From assembly GCA_007026445.1 (NCBI GenBank), contig VDMD01000011.1, positions 310,001-374,000 on the forward strand: a stretch of DNA of 64,000 bases, written 5' to 3'. The DNA is from Schizophyllum amplum (Eukaryota > Basidiomycota > Agaricomycetes > Agaricales > Schizophyllaceae). Position 1 is the first letter of the stretch. Each line of letters opens with the position of its first letter. The notes beneath the pieces were generated by a model. That model saw only the letters and a program-made list of their open reading frames with translations, ran no database searches and was not told the DNA's origin. The position numbers were made by a program, and so were the translations under genes. Positions 1 to 12,673 of the stretch are shown in pieces.

Positions 1-1517
1 CCCTCTGCCATGTCCCCTACTGCTACTACGTGCGTTGCTTGGGCCGAGCCGTGCTTCGTGCAGTTGAATTGATAGGCTTCCAGACCCGAGTCAAATTCCC
101 CGCCGCGGAACAGTTGAAAGCAATGAACCAATTCGCCGTCGATCCGTCCATTGTCCCCCTCCAGCACGCACAGTTCTTCACATGCGTGGTCGCCTTGCAG
201 ATTGTCACCCTCTATGTGCGTAATTCCTATCATCCTTCTAGGTATGTACGGCGGTTCCGCTCATGCCACATCTGGCAGTGCGACTCCACCTCCGCTTTCT
301 ACGACCTCGGCTACATCTGCGGGTCTGTGCTTGCGATGGTTGTGGGCTTCTCGGTGGCGCTCGTCATGGTTTTGTTCGACATTCTCAAGTTCTTGCCCAA
401 ACTCGCATGGCACGCGGTCAGGTTGCTTCTCACCCAACCTTTGGCGTTGATCCCGAGCTCATTCTCAAATCTACTGGCGCTCGCCTGTGGGTGTGGGTTC
501 TGGGTGCGTGGGATGATGTTGAGAAGTATCATCATCTTCCTTGCTGACATGATACTGCTCATTAGGCTTTCTCCTCGTTGTACGCTCCCCGTTTGGGTTG
601 AGCTCCCCCCCACCAACACTAGTTATCTCCGACCATCCTCCTCCCTTCTTCTTGCCTTCTTCGTGAAGACATAAGGTACTTGTCTTGGGTCCTTCATGTC
701 GTTGAGGATACTGACATGCAGTGTACAGAAAACCTGCTCCGCTTGACCCCGACCTCCTCCGATGAACGATTGCCAGAAGAACTTCCCCCCTTCTTCCATG
801 GCCGCCTTCAATCTGAAGAACAGTCGTATGTCGCCTGTAACATCTCCAGCTGGGGTCGATACTGATGCGCTTGACATTTAGCGCCTGCCTTGGCCCCATC
901 CCGAGCATGCCCCGCATGCACGCAGGCTAACTTGCGCGCTTTATAGGCCGCGCGCCACTTAAGCCGCCTGGTTCAAGTTGCCAAGGCCCTACCTTTACGG
1001 CCGTCAAGCTACTAAGACAGCGCTGCTGCTCATCCCGCCAGATTCGCTGGCGTGTTTTGAATGCGCGCGCAACTTCTACATCTGACCAAAATTGGTTTGA
1101 TTTCACTATTCAAAAGCATTCCTACGAAAGCCTCGAGCTTAGACCTGCCTCAACGGCGAGGTAGTACATTCGATGGTCATATACGCAGCGCGCTCAACAC
1201 GCCTGTGTGCCATTGTTGGCCACTTTGACATCTTCTGTTTTTGCACTTTTACCCTACCTTTCCCCTTTCTGATTGCCAGCGCATTTGTGCCTATTTGTGC
1301 TTGTATCTCGTTGTCGTCTGTGTCTTCGTACCGCTCTGTTCAATTTGATCTTCATCTCATAATCTTCCGAACCTAAACAACGACGGGCCAGTTTGCGGCG
1401 TACTACAGCTCGGCGAGAGACTGGTGAAGGTGACGTTCGCCTGCAAGGTGAACCCTTGATTTTCTATGTGGACCGCTATCGAGGGGTGACCAGAAAAAAA
1501 GTGACAGTCCGAGATAA
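1..1517. other. Left-edge region with an unassigned hydrophobic ORF
   Basis: Positions 30-674 (plus) form an open frame of about 214 codons with several hydrophobic stretches, for example around 330-450 and 510-580, that could be membrane segments. I do not recognise a family, the start is at the window edge, and codon use gives no strong support. It could be the 3' part of a membrane-protein gene, a relic, or chance. From 675 to 1517 I see no convincing gene: short frames only, and T/C-rich stretches. The QTRT2 gene ends at 1518 on the other strand, so this side is its 3' flank. Confidence 0.25.
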
Positions 1518-3240
1518 TCATGCTTCTGGCGTTAGCGCGACTGCCGTCCCCAGCGTCGCCTGCTCTTGCTTGACCTTCTCACGAGCTAGTCGACCCTTCC
1601 CCCGTGCGCGATCTACCTCCAACCAACGCGCCCGCGCCTCCTCTATAATGGCCAGATCTCCGTCGTACTCCTCTTCAAACCTGTCAACCTCCTTCGCGAA
1701 AGCCTCTGAATCCAGTACGTCGTGATCGCCTCCGCCTTCTCCTGCACCCCTTCTCAGCACGCGCCGCACTCCCGCAAAGAAAGCATCAAGAATGGCGAGG
1801 TTGTGCGCGACTAGCAACGTATGCGCGCCCATCTCGTGGGTGTGCAGCAGGTGGTGCAGGTAGGCGCGGGAGTACGATGGTAAGCGCGACCCTGCATTGG
1901 GTGCCGGCTTGTCGATTGTGCTGTGAGTGAGGCGGGTTGTTGGAACGCGCGGGGCACACGCAACACATGGGCATCCAGATGACTCTGCTTGCGAGTCGAC
2001 CGGCGGTGGTACGTCTGTCGAGAGTGTCGAGAAGTCGTGGGCGTAGGCCTCGTCGTACAAATTATGCCCGATGGCGCGGCGCCGTCCGGATCGAGGCGAG
2101 GGAAAGGTAAAATCCAACGCGACGCCGACGTCCGCAGCGCGCTGGGCCCAGTGTGCGTCGAAGAGGTCGATGCCTACGCGCTGGATCAAACGCAGCGTCT
2201 CATGGGGAGACACGGAAGAATGCGCGATGCGAAGCTTTCTAGCGGAAAGTCTGTCGAGTGAGGCGCTTAGCAACGGCGCCAAGTCGGGGCGCAAGGCGGA
2301 GGCTGCCTGGATAGGAGCCGCAGGAGCGTCCGGCGCGCGGGTTATTGCATATTTCTCCGTTGTGGCCGCCACTGATAGTCGCAGGGGTTCAAGGTCGAAC
2401 GTGTAGCCCAGCAGACCGTCGTCGATGCGTTTATGAGGCGCGATGGCGGCAGCCTCACGATCGTATAGCTCTTCTCGCAGGCTGTCCGCAAATGCACGGC
2501 GCGCCGCCAGACTCGCGCCCCCAGCCATCTGCACCAAGACATTCATCTTTGAAACGCCCGGGTCGAGCATAAGCGCAGCCCATTGCGCTGTCCGCGCAAC
2601 GCTCTTTTCCTGACGCTTCTGGGAATGGGGCGGTGGCGTAAACGGCACATCTGGCAGCGCGAGCACGATGTCCGGCGCACATGTAGAGGCGTATGAGCGC
2701 CACTGCGCTGGAGTCACCTAAACGTACGATCGTTGGTCGGATTGCGCAGCCGGGCGGGCGAGCGGGGCACGCACCCTGCGCACGCCACGCACGCAGCGTG
2801 CGGTAACGTACTCGGCCGTGTTGGGCGGCATTTCGCGCGCATCGTGCGGGTCTCGCAATGCCAAAGAAACGATGTGGCGTTCGGGTGGGAAGCCGAGAAA
2901 GGTGTGTAGAGGATTAGGACCTGGTTGGAGTGTAGGGAGGGGAGGTGTATGCTCCAGACTGCGAAGCAAAGATCAGGGATGACTTGGAACATTTTTGAAA
3001 GACTAACAAGCTTTCAAAGGGTACATGAACCCATTGAATGGCTTCCGAGCCGCGAGTGTGGTCTCGCGACAAATGAGGGACGACACCTCGACTAGTCATC
3101 GTTATGAGACCGGGGGTCGCAATCTCTACTGCGTTCGTCCGGGGCATAGCTTGACTCTGTTTAGTAAACGATCCTAGCCGCGGTCCAAGCTGCTCCGCGG
3201 CCTGCAACAGGGCGAAGTCCACCATCGGGCGGGCGTCCAT
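1518..3240 (-). CDS. QTRT2: Queuine tRNA-ribosyltransferase accessory subunit 2
   Basis: Non-catalytic partner of eukaryotic tRNA-guanine transglycosylase, which inserts queuine at wobble position 34 of GUN-anticodon tRNAs. Three exons by splice signals and phase: 3240-3008, 2958-2775 and 2717-1518, giving 538 aa; introns are 49 and 57 nt. Family landmarks are visible: the N-terminal TSRGVVPHLSRDH and VHVPFES segments, HTFLGFPPERHIVSLALRD in exon 2, VPFTPPPHSQKR in exon 3, and a C-terminal zinc site CPCVAC followed by the HHLLHTHEM histidine segment. The splice between exons 1 and 2 restores PFESFLEHTPPLP, as expected for the family. The start at 3240 is the best-placed Met, but 3225 is also possible. 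A further small intron around 3140-3180 cannot be excluded. The fungus lacks de novo queuine synthesis in general, so this implies salvage. The catalytic QTRT1 partner is not in the window. Confidence 0.9.
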
Positions 3241-3470
3241 GATGGCGATCGAGAGTAAGAGGCGATTTCGATAGGCGCCGGGAAATTGACCACGTGTTGC
3301 ATGTTCATAAGTATAACGCGGCTGCAAGCATTCGGCATCGCGCAGAGGAACCGCTTGCTGTCAGCGCTCACCTTCCTAGCATATAGTATACACACAGGCT
3401 GCCGAAGCACGATGAAAACGAATGATAATAATGCCAGTAGCTACGAATAAACGAACCTACACATGCGAGA

Positions 3471-6400
3471 CTAAGGACTGGCATCAACTGCATCCCACGC
3501 CGCCCCGTTGCTGACAAACTCCTCTCCGTTAGCTCTCCCAGACATCGCTCTTCCCGGTCTCAAAGAAGGCGACACACTGGTCCTGCGCCTGCCCTTCCTT
3601 CCCATCATCGCCAAAGGACCAGCACCGTCTCCCGCAAGCGGACGCGACCTCTTGTGCGCCGCCCCCGCACCCTCGCCTCGCAAGGCCTCCGCACGTCTGT
3701 GATGCCGCCCGACAGACCCTACAGTAGTGCCGCTCTGCAGACGAGGGTCCCCATTCGCTCTCGCCCCCATATGATGCTCGCTTACTGCCCTCGACATAGC
3801 CGCCTTCCCTCGCGATCCATTCGAGCCCGCCCGCGTCCTGTGTGCGTCTGAGTTGGCACGCACACGGAGCCGCTCCGCGCTAGCCTTCCCCCTCAGTCGT
3901 GCAAGGCCGGCCGACGACTGCAGCGCTGCAGGGCCCGAGATGTCGTCCTTCGAAATGGTGTGGCCCTTGCGCGTACCCTCGCTCGCGCCGCTACCCAACC
4001 CCATGCGCAACCTGGGCATGCGAGAGGGCGACGCCGACAGACTTGCTGCAGACAATGATCCGGAAGGTAGCGAGCCCGGACGCCAGTCCTCAGACGTTGT
4101 CGCCGTGAGGGTCGAATCGTCGCCGACAGGGCGCCGCCAAGGTAGTTCCGACACCGAACCAGAGGTGGCTGCCGAAAATCCGGACCGCGATGGATCGACG
4201 CGTAGCGTTTGCGAGCCGTATGTCGCTCCGTCTGCATGACGGAGACCCGCTGCCTCCGAACGCGAGACCGCGAGGTCTGGCGCTACGATAGACGCCGGGC
4301 GCAAAGCCAGGCCCGACGCCTCTGACCGCGAAGTCGCCATGCTAGATGCCAAGAGCCCAGACATCGGGTTTACCTGCTCGCTACCGTATGAAAGCGGCGG
4401 TGTGCTTTGCTGCGAACTCAATGGCCGCCCGCTCGGCATTGACCCCAGCGACCGTGCGCTAGATAGCGTCGACAGTGTCCGGGCACTCAATGACGCTACA
4501 AACTGCTCCAGTGACCGTAGTGCGCGCACCGATCGTACCCGCGGCACTTCTTCCTCGTCTCCAGACGCGCCCCCTGGTGTCGACGGTTGCTCGGTGGAGT
4601 CTGCGACCATAGCTGATGATGCCGACAGCGATAGGTTCAGCCGCGGAAGAGGCGGGGCAAGAAGAGGGCCGGATCTCGGATGTAGAGCGGAGGAATGCTC
4701 GTGCATGGTTGAGTGCGCCGTTGCGTGCGCTGCCGCCGAGTTGACCTGTATGGACGGGTCCTCCGATGGAGATGCTCGCAGTCGCATGGGTGATGCCGAA
4801 CGCTTCAGCGAGATAGCGCGCCTGGGTGTATGCGTAATCTCCGCCGGTGTTCGCCCGGGGAGCGGTACAGAAGGCCTCGATTGTCGACCAGTAGAGGGAG
4901 AACGACGCCTTCGCCTCGACGAACCAGCCATAGGTATCGGGTGTCCGATCGGAGGTACTTCCTGAGGAGCAAAGACATTGTAAGCAATCATAAATCGGAG
5001 GTCCAGACGACCACGTCGCCCACAGCAACTGCCGATCGAGCAAAGAGGCGCATGACGCAGCTACGGGAAGATGGAAGGACAGTGAAGAGGACGTGCAGAG
5101 GCAAGAAGGCAAGAGGAAAAGCAGCCAGCGGTAGCGGTGATGGCATTCATAAGGTGGAAGGCGCTTGAGCGGTCGAAAACGAAGCGAACAGACGGTCCCA
5201 GACCGAGACATCTGTCAGGCAGACAGGCCCGGAGCAGATGGAGAGATGCGATGAGGCGGGGATAAAGGGAAGCGGGCAAGGCAAATAACAAAGGGCGAAG
5301 CAGATCTTGAGCAAACGAATACTCACGGGTAGCGTCCGATCCCTTCGACCTGGACTCTGACTGACGCGAGGACGACTGGGTCGGCGACGGACCATCCTCT
5401 CCCCAAACTCTGCGCCAATAGACGATGGTCCCGCTCCAGCCGTCATGGCGTCGTCCTGACAGAGGTTGTCCTCGTGCCGCGTAGTACCCTCCTGCCCGAC
5501 ATCGTCCACGCGCCTGCTACCGTTCTTCGCCCGCTTGAAGCTGTCCCCCACTCGCCTCCGCCCCACCTCGTCCACCATACCGTGCCTCGAGGCACTGCGA
5601 CTGCGACGTGCTCGTGACACCCCAGTCTGTCTCGTGCCCGATTCCGTGAGTGGCTCACCCCCGCCGGCACGCCGCTCGCCCACAAGACCACTCTGTGTCT
5701 TTCCCGCCGACGTGTTCCCCCTCTCGCCCGCCGACGCACTCCTCCTCTTGCGCGACCGGCTCCGACTCCGGTTCCGTACCGATGCGAGGCTCCCGAAAGA
5801 GAGACGCGCGGAGGGCATGCGCTCCCTGCTTTGTGCGTTGCGTTCTTGACTGCGCTCGGTACCCGTCCCTTCTCCTCGAGTCTTGGCCGACGATAGACTG
5901 CCGAGCGACATACGCTCCCTGGACCGACTCGCGCGCATCTCCTCGTGGAACAGCTGGCTCGCAAGCGGCGCCAGGGCGGAGGTCGACGTGGTGACTGCGG
6001 TGGAAGTGGAAGGCACGACAGCGGTCGACGTCGAGGGTGCTACAGCGATTGAAGTGGAAGGAGTAACCGCAGTAGAACTCGATGGCGCGACAGATGTGGA
6101 GGCAGATGGCAAGAGTATCGACACGGAAGGAGCAACACTGGTCGACGTCGACGGTGGCACGGCGGTCGACGTGGAGTGTGTACTGGTCGTGGACGAGATT
6201 GCGCTTTGAGAGACTGACCGCCTGACGCGTCCCTGGGACGTCGTCGCCCCTCGTTTGCGCGAAGACGACGGCACTCTGAGCTCGGATATCGAGTTTGCCA
6301 TCTTCCGCCCTGAAGGACTGTTCGGTACCGGGAGGCGGCTGGGAGGTGCCATTGTCCGCAGGGTATCCTGCTCGTCCTTCCTTTCCTGCTGGTCAATCAC

Positions 6401-7726
6401 CCCAAACTCCTCATCCACTCCGACCTCTCCATCCAACTCGACCTCCATCGCATCCACACTAGCTTTCCCTGCCACACCAATCTCCTCATCCCCAACCGCC
6501 CCAATCTCTACCATCCCATCCACCCTTCTCCCTACACCCCACCCCGGTGCATCGAACTTGAAGGGATCATCCGCCACGCTCCCCATCGTGCTCGTCGACG
6601 GCCCCGCGTGCACAGGTACATCATCCCCACCCTCCAACTCATCATCACCACCATCCACGTCAAGCGACGGAATCTCCTCATCCACCCACGGCGCCCCCGT
6701 CGGCGACAACGCCACCGCAGCCACGTCCACCCCGCACGCCTCCGCCCTCTTCTTCCAAAACTTCGTCATCCTCCTCGCCCGCCTCGCCGCCTGCCGCATC
6801 ACCAGCGCATCCTCCACCTGATGCGTGTAGCTCGGCGACGTCGGCGCGCCCTCTACCATTGGCACGATTTCCGCCCATGGGGACGCGCTGTTGCCCGCTG
6901 CCGCGCGCGCGTTTGTCGCCAGCGTTTCTACTAGCTCATCATGCGTCGCGGCACAGTATAAGGGCGCAGCACGCGGATTGCTGCGCGCTTTGTCGAGGTC
7001 GAGGTCGCGGAGGGCTTGGGCGAAGGTGCGCAGGCGGGCGAGGCGGGCGACGACGGCGCGCTTGCGGTCCTGTGCGTCGGTGTCAGCAGCGTGGAGTTGT
7101 TCGAGGGTGTCGGCGTATTGCGCGCGCCGTGCGGAGAGGTCGACGGTGTCCGCTTTGATGGTTTGTTCCAGGTCTTGGTTAGCGGAGCGGAGGGTGGCGT
7201 TGTGGGCTTCGAGGGAGGCAATGCGAGAGCGGAGGTCGGCGACTGCGGTGGGAGACGGAGAACCATCGTCCTCAGAGGGCTGAGGCGCATCGACTTCAAG
7301 TAGAGCTGGAGGCGAGAAGAGAGCGAACTTCTGCAGTGCGAGCGCGAACTCAGGCGAGACAGGCGGGTCTTCGAGAACGATAGGAGGCGCAAGAGTAAGA
7401 GCAGCTGGAGGAGAAAGCGTTGTCGAAGGCAGTGGTCGCTCTTGCGAGTTCGATGCGGGTGCCGTCAGCGTGATCGTAGGCGGCGCGTAGGACGGTGCAG
7501 GCGGCGAGAGCGTGATTGCAGGTACAGCGACAAGCGGAGGCAATGCAGCGGGTCCAGCTAGGTATGGTGTGCGCTCGGAGACGACGTATGGCGCGCCTGG
7601 ATGCGAGCGAAGTGCGCCAGCAGACTGAGAGGGCGGGAGACTAGCATTGGCGGCGGGCAGGGCAGCGGACTCGCTCCTGGAGCGGCGGTGCAGAAATCCA
7701 AAACGCTTGAAGAACTTGATCTTCAT
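3471..7726 (-). CDS. Large low-complexity Ser/Arg/Pro-rich protein, unknown function
   Basis: I do not recognise this protein. The model has two exons, 7726-5327 and 4961-3471 (1,296 aa), joined in phase 0 by a GTGAGT...CTCCTCAG intron of 365 nt. The start at 7726 begins MKIKFFKRFGFLHRRSRS, a basic N-terminus. A Pro-rich segment follows, then a probable coiled coil (roughly residues 180-270, leucine/alanine heptads with DLRSRIASLEAHN). After that come an acidic segment, a tandem Ser-Thr-Ser repeat region, and long Arg/Ser-rich stretches through the second exon. The intron is far longer than the window norm, so either extra exons lie inside it or these are two neighbouring genes, the second starting at 4991. 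The gene is divergent from ALG12, 164 bp between starts. A cytoskeletal, polarity or nuclear scaffold role would be a guess. Confidence 0.6.
5965..6190. repeat. In-frame minisatellite coding Ser/Thr/Ala/Val repeats
   Basis: Inside exon 1 of the low-complexity protein the minus strand encodes repeated blocks of the form APSTSTAVVPSTSTAV, 8-13 residues per unit. The units are imperfect, built on a core of about 24-30 bp. The tract keeps the reading frame, so length changes would alter protein length without frameshift. Confidence 0.75.
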
Positions 7727-7890
7727 GATCACTGTAAAGAGCGAGATAGCAAACACACAAAAGAGCGACGAAAAGGACGACAATGAGAGTCGAGAACAAG
7801 ATGCAGAAGGCGCGGAAGACGCCAGGAAGACGCGGGGCGCAAGGGGTGACCGCGTTCTTCCCACGCTTCCCCCGCACACGCGCCGCCATC
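7727..7890. promoter_or_regulatory. Compact bidirectional promoter (unknown protein / ALG12)
   Basis: Only 164 bp separate the two divergent start codons at 7726 (minus) and 7891 (plus). Both 5' regions must overlap here. I see no TATA box in a sensible place. The assignment is by position only. Confidence 0.5.
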
Positions 7891-10184
7891 ATGGCGTCGT
7901 TCTTCGAGCCCGCCGTCGCGCTCGACGTGCTCCTCTTCGCGACGAGCTACGCGCATGTGCTGCTCGCGCCGTACACGAAGGTCGAGGAAAGCTTTAACGT
8001 GCACGCTATCCACGATGTCTGTCTGCATGGCGCCGACTTCAGCCAGCACGATCATCTCGTCCACCCCGGCCCCGTCCCCCGCACCTTCCTCGCCGCCGCC
8101 GGCCTCGGGCTCGTCCTGCGACCCATTACGCGCGCTCTGGCGAACTCGGGCTTTTTGATGCGCAAATCCGACATTCAGATCGTGGCCCGCCTTGTACTCG
8201 CCACGCTCGCATGCGCGCCACTCGCCTACCTCCGTCGCGCCGTCCAGCGTGAATTTGGCCGGCTAACCGCAATGCTCTTCGTTCTTCTGTGCGCTACCCA
8301 GTTCCACATGATGTTCTGGATGTCGCGCACCGTGCCGAATACCTATGCCTTTGTACTTGGTGCGTTCCCAAAACATGTCGCGGGATGTATGCGCTAACGT
8401 CGATTGGCAGCCACGACAGCCACGGCTCTCCTCCTAGGACGGTCCTCATCAAAGAGCGCACGACGCGCGATAGCACTGCTGACCGCAGGAGGCGTCATCT
8501 TCCGCGCTGAGCTCGCGCTTCTCCTCGCCCCATTCACCCTCTGTGCCCTCCTCAGTGGACGCGTTTCCCTCAGACAAACCATCTCCACCGGCTTCCACGC
8601 CGCATGTGCTAGCCTAGGTATGCTCTACATCTCAAAAGACGCGCATATACTCACCTCAAATCTTCGCAGCACTGACAACAGCAGTCGATACCGCATTCTG
8701 GCAGCCCGTCTTTAATGGGAAGAGTGACCCTTTCGTTTGGTGGAGCCAGCTTGCGCCTATACAAAGTACGCAACATTCTTTCTTCTGCCTCGTCCACTCA
8801 CTCTTCCCTTGTGTAGTCGTCACCCGCTGGCTCGGTGTGACGCCCGTCTGGCCGGAGCTCGCCAGCATGTACTACAACGTCATTCTCGGCCGCAGCGCCG
8901 ACTGGGGGGTACGTACTGCTGCGCATATATGCAGCATTTTCCCCTCTCTAACTTTGTCATTGACACTTTAGGTCGAACCCCCCACCTACTACCTCATTTC
9001 CCTCCTCAGATGCCTTCTCACTGCCCTTCCCCTTGCCCTTTTCGCCCTCTTACTTGACCGTCGCGTCCGCGCGCTGCTCTTCCCCAGCATTATTTTCGTC
9101 GGCTTGATGTCTTTGCTGGCTCACAAGGAGTGGCGCTTCGTGATCTACGTGTTCCCGGCGTTTAATGTCGCAGCCGCACGGTCATTGAGGGCGATGTGAG
9201 TGTGCGATCTTACTTTGCTACCGTCGCGGTTCCATGTGGTTTGCATGTCCCCTGTCTGTTTGTGCGCTCGCTGCTCGTCGAACGCGCTTGCACGCGTGAC
9301 GTCATACACTCGCGTCCTGTCACATTACACGTGAGCCTGCTAACACGCGCCCAGGGTCTCCCGTCCGAAGAATTCCTGGCTAGGCCAAATGATGTTCCTG
9401 GCTGCTGTAGCCGCATTGAGTGAGGCTTCTCAGATACTCATGTCTTTCTTTACCTCTTCTCATATTCCTTAGCCTTCAACGCGCTAGTAACCGCAATTGC
9501 CTTAATCCCTCCTGCAGTGCATAACTACCCGGGTGGCGTGGCGCTCAGCCGCTTGCATGAGTTGGTGGATAAGGATGGTGAGTCCTCGATATGCATCTGT
9601 CTTGTCTACATTGTATCTGGCTGTCACTTTGCTCGCACATATTGCTCACTGACACGTAATCTGCCACCATTCGTATTTTGTTCGCTACGCTCGCCCTGCA
9701 CTCGCTAACATTTGTCCACCCCTCGCCTACGCCCTCCCTATATTCTATTGACACTGCTCCCAGTCGCCGTACACGTCCACATCTCGAATTACGCCGCGCA
9801 GACTGGCGCGACGCTGTTCCAACACGAGCGTGCGGCGCCGTACCCGGATTGGATGGATGCGGAAGGTACGTGATAGAGGTTCGGTGCACCTTTTCGCGCT
9901 CTATTGACCATCGTCCTTTCGCAGCCCTCCCCAAAACCGACTGGATCTACGACAAGGCCGAGGGCCTGACCCTCGCTGCGCTCGCAAAGGACCGCGCCAT
10001 CACGCACGCTATTGCCGAGGAGCCGCCGGTGGGGTCGAAGTGGGAGGTCCTCGATGTTGTGGAGGGTTATGCTGGATTGGAGCTGTGGGAGGTGCTGAAG
10101 AGGGGAGAGCTGTCTGCGGACACCATCTGCGCGCCTTGGACGGTGAGAACGGAGCCGCAGTTGTGGGTGTTGCAGCGGAGGTAG
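7891..10184 (+). CDS. ALG12: Dol-P-Man:Man7GlcNAc2-PP-Dol alpha-1,6-mannosyltransferase
   Basis: GT22-family enzyme of the ER membrane. It adds the eighth mannose (alpha-1,6) to the lumenal lipid-linked oligosaccharide during N-glycan assembly. Nine exons: 7891-8359, 8411-8617, 8670-8765, 8817-8908, 8972-9195, 9355-9419, 9473-9577, 9764-9865 and 9925-10184, giving 539 aa in frame. Diagnostic segments are the N-terminal PYTKVEESFNVHAIHD with HPGPVPRTF, the strongly conserved AHKEWRFVIYVFP near residue 350, and HNYPGGVALSRLHEL. Several hydrophobic membrane spans are evident. The start has family-like sequence (MASFFEPAVALDVLL), although an open frame extends upstream. It is convergent with the C2H2 gene. 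SMP3/PIG-B relatives are less likely because of the HKEWRF plus NYPGG combination. Confidence 0.92.
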
Positions 10185-10562
10185 ATGAGACGGTGCCCGG
10201 ATAGCTGTTGGTTGCTGTATGTGTATCTGTTGCTCGATCTATGTACTATACATAGCTCTTAAATACTGTCCGTGGCTCGGACGGGAGGCGTATGGCTTCC
10301 TTGCTTTGAGAGACGTTGATGACAACACACGTCGAAAACCCGCAGATGTCGACATCTGAGTCCTGACGAGATGCTGGACGTCGTGAGATGTATGTCGACA
10401 ATGGCTATTGATTCGCGATTAGGTATCATGATAGTGTAATACATACGGACTGCCAGTGCTAAGAAGAATTACTAGGAGATAGTCTACTGTATATGACACG
10501 GGACAGCTCGGGATTGGGCAAGACTAGCAAATATGAGGTTCGTCCTCGGAAGAGTACTTATA
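10185..10562. other. Convergent intergenic region
   Basis: This lies between the 3' ends of ALG12 and the C2H2 gene. It is relatively AT-rich from 10230 to 10500, as expected for two facing 3' ends. I see no gene or RNA in it. Confidence 0.6.
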
Positions 10563-11980
10563 CTAACGAGGGCCGTCCTGGTACGGATGAAGGAAGTCCG
10601 AGAAGTGAGGAGCGTCCGGAAAGTGAGGGTACTGAGGGAATTCATCCGGTCGACGGGTATCAACATGCGGCGCAGTGTCATAGCCCTGGCCCTGGGTCTC
10701 TAAACCGCTACGTCTGAAGGCAGGAATGTCGGGCGGTGCGGTAGCATCTCCATCGGGTGTAAAGGGAGGTATATTGGGTGGTAGGAAGGTCGAATGATGC
10801 CCAAAACGTTGGTGCTGATCATGATGTCCTGCCCAACCAACACCGGACGCATAGGTTGTATCGGAAGCGGTGCCCATGGATGGATGGGAAACCCCCTGCC
10901 ACTGAGCCTCACTTGATCTTAATCCCCAAGGTATGACATGTTGCGCTTCAGCGTACGGTGCGTTCGACGTCGAGGCGTAGTACTGAATGTGCGACGTCGA
11001 GGCGTACGGGTCGTGCGACGTCGTGGCATACGGCACGCCGGACATGGAGGTGTAGGGCGCATGCAACGTCGAAGGACCTGTAGCACAAGAGGCAGGCTGC
11101 TGCTGATGCCGCTGCACATAGCTGGTCGAAGGGTCATAGCTGCCCGGGATATCATACGGCGCATAGCTTGTCGAAGGGTCGTGCGAAGCTTGCCCGGCTG
11201 GTGGGTGGTAGAGCGTATCTTGAGACGCGTACCCCGACGAATGATCATACGACGCTTCCCGAGGAAGCGATTGCCCATGCGGAACGTGGTACCCATCCAT
11301 ATCACGGGAGGACCGGAAAGGCATAGCGCCAGGGGATGCAGGCGACATAGACGAGGACGTGGAAGACGGGGACATGGAAGACGAGGACGGGGTTGGGCTT
11401 CGTATTGAGGTCGACGGCCCTGGGGTGGCGGTGCTGGAACGAGCGGCCAAGGACGAGGAGCGAGCGGTTGATGCTGAGCGGCGAGTGGTCCATGGCGGTA
11501 GAGTGGTTGACGAGGAGCCAGTAGTCGACGGCGGATACCGGCGCTGCCGTCTCGCGACCTCCGGGTGTCGTAGTGTACGATGATGAGACCGGTCGTTCGG
11601 CGTCTTGAAGGTCGCGGTGCACTCTCCTATCCCGCATGGGAAGTCCCGTTCGCCACTGTAAGTTGTGGTTACGGATAGAAACACGCATATGGCAAACGGT
11701 ACACGCACTGCCTGAACTTATGTTGCCGCAGGTTGTCCTTCCGGGTGAACGTCTTCGGGCAGACATCGCAGGCGCTGTGACGAGGTCAGTGTCGGGAACA
11801 AAGTGAGATGAGTGATATACGCACTACTTCTCAGTCCTATTCTTTTCATGCGTTCGCCTGTGCCGCGGCATGTTCTTACGGTCCACAGGCTTGCCGCATA
11901 CCTCACAAGGTATCCGCTGTGTTTCTTTAAGTCAGTGACGCGCGACAGCTTGACGAGCAGCAAAAACGTACCAGGTCCAT
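10563..11980 (-). CDS. C2H2 zinc-finger protein, probable transcription factor
   Basis: Four exons, 11980-11972, 11916-11825, 11774-11709 and 11655-10563, total 420 codons exactly; introns are 55, 50 and 53 nt. The first coding exon is only nine bases (Met-Asp-Leu). Three successive N-terminal fingers are visible: IPCEVCGKPVDRKNMPRHRRTH, CDVCPKTFTRKDNLRQHKF, and a TFIIIA-like CGIGECTATFKTPNDRSHHRTLRH. Each junction falls within or between fingers. The rest is low-complexity Ser/Thr/Pro/Tyr-rich, with repeated Asp-Pro-Ser-Thr-Ser-Tyr and Ala-Pro-Tyr motifs, and could be an activation or phase-separating domain. DNA target and regulon are unknown. The gene is convergent with ALG12 and its 5' side faces a ~690 bp intergenic stretch. 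Confidence 0.82.
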
Positions 11981-12673
11981 ATCATCAGGGCGCCTCCGCG
12001 CGACGCGAGTAGAGAGGAAGACAGGGGAGACCGAGGGGTCTATATGGACTCACCAGCGCCGGCCGACCATTATATATCGTCAGCTCCAGGGCGCCACGAC
12101 CCATGCATCAAATAAGTCCCGCAGCGCGTACGGGTTGATCAACATTGCCCAATTTACGGCGCCAAATTTCTGGGCAGCAAGTGCGACGCAGTCAAAGCCG
12201 GTGGGAACCAAGGAGCGGCGGCGCCGCTGTGTTGTCAAGCAATAAACGCAATGTAGCCAGCGCTGTGCTCTATACAACGAATAACGGATCAGCTGGGCGG
12301 TCCAGTCGTCGCGTAGCATGTCGTGAAAAATGAGAGAGTAGGCAGCAGTCGGGTATTTGAGTCCGTGCATAGGTCCAGTGAGGCTCTCACAAGCGTGAGA
12401 GACGGCAACGGTTGCGAGCTATCACAACGACTGCCTATTTGGGAGGTGATAGCGCCGAAAGGGAGGAAGCGGGGGCTTACTCACTGGAGCGGATAAGCTG
12501 ATGCTTAGCACTTTCGGCGGATGGCATTGTATCGTGAAGGGTGCGAACCAGCGCAACGAGGATAACCATAAGAGCGCGGTCGTGAACTTGAAAGAACGAC
12601 TTGGCTTCAGGGCAGGATATAGATTAACACGTACGAAGGGTGAAGTCAAAACAAGCGAATGCAACGTATAGTA
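11981..12673. other. Intergenic region
   Basis: This contains the upstream region of the C2H2 gene and the 3' flank of the MFAP1-like gene. A ~96-codon minus-strand frame at 12080-12370 has no recognisable features. A TATATA-like run (tatatatcg) lies near 12070. Nothing else supported. Confidence 0.5.

Noticed and set aside
12080..12370. 96-codon minus frame between the C2H2 and MFAP1 genes
   Set aside because: No motif, no clear start context and no splice-supported extension.
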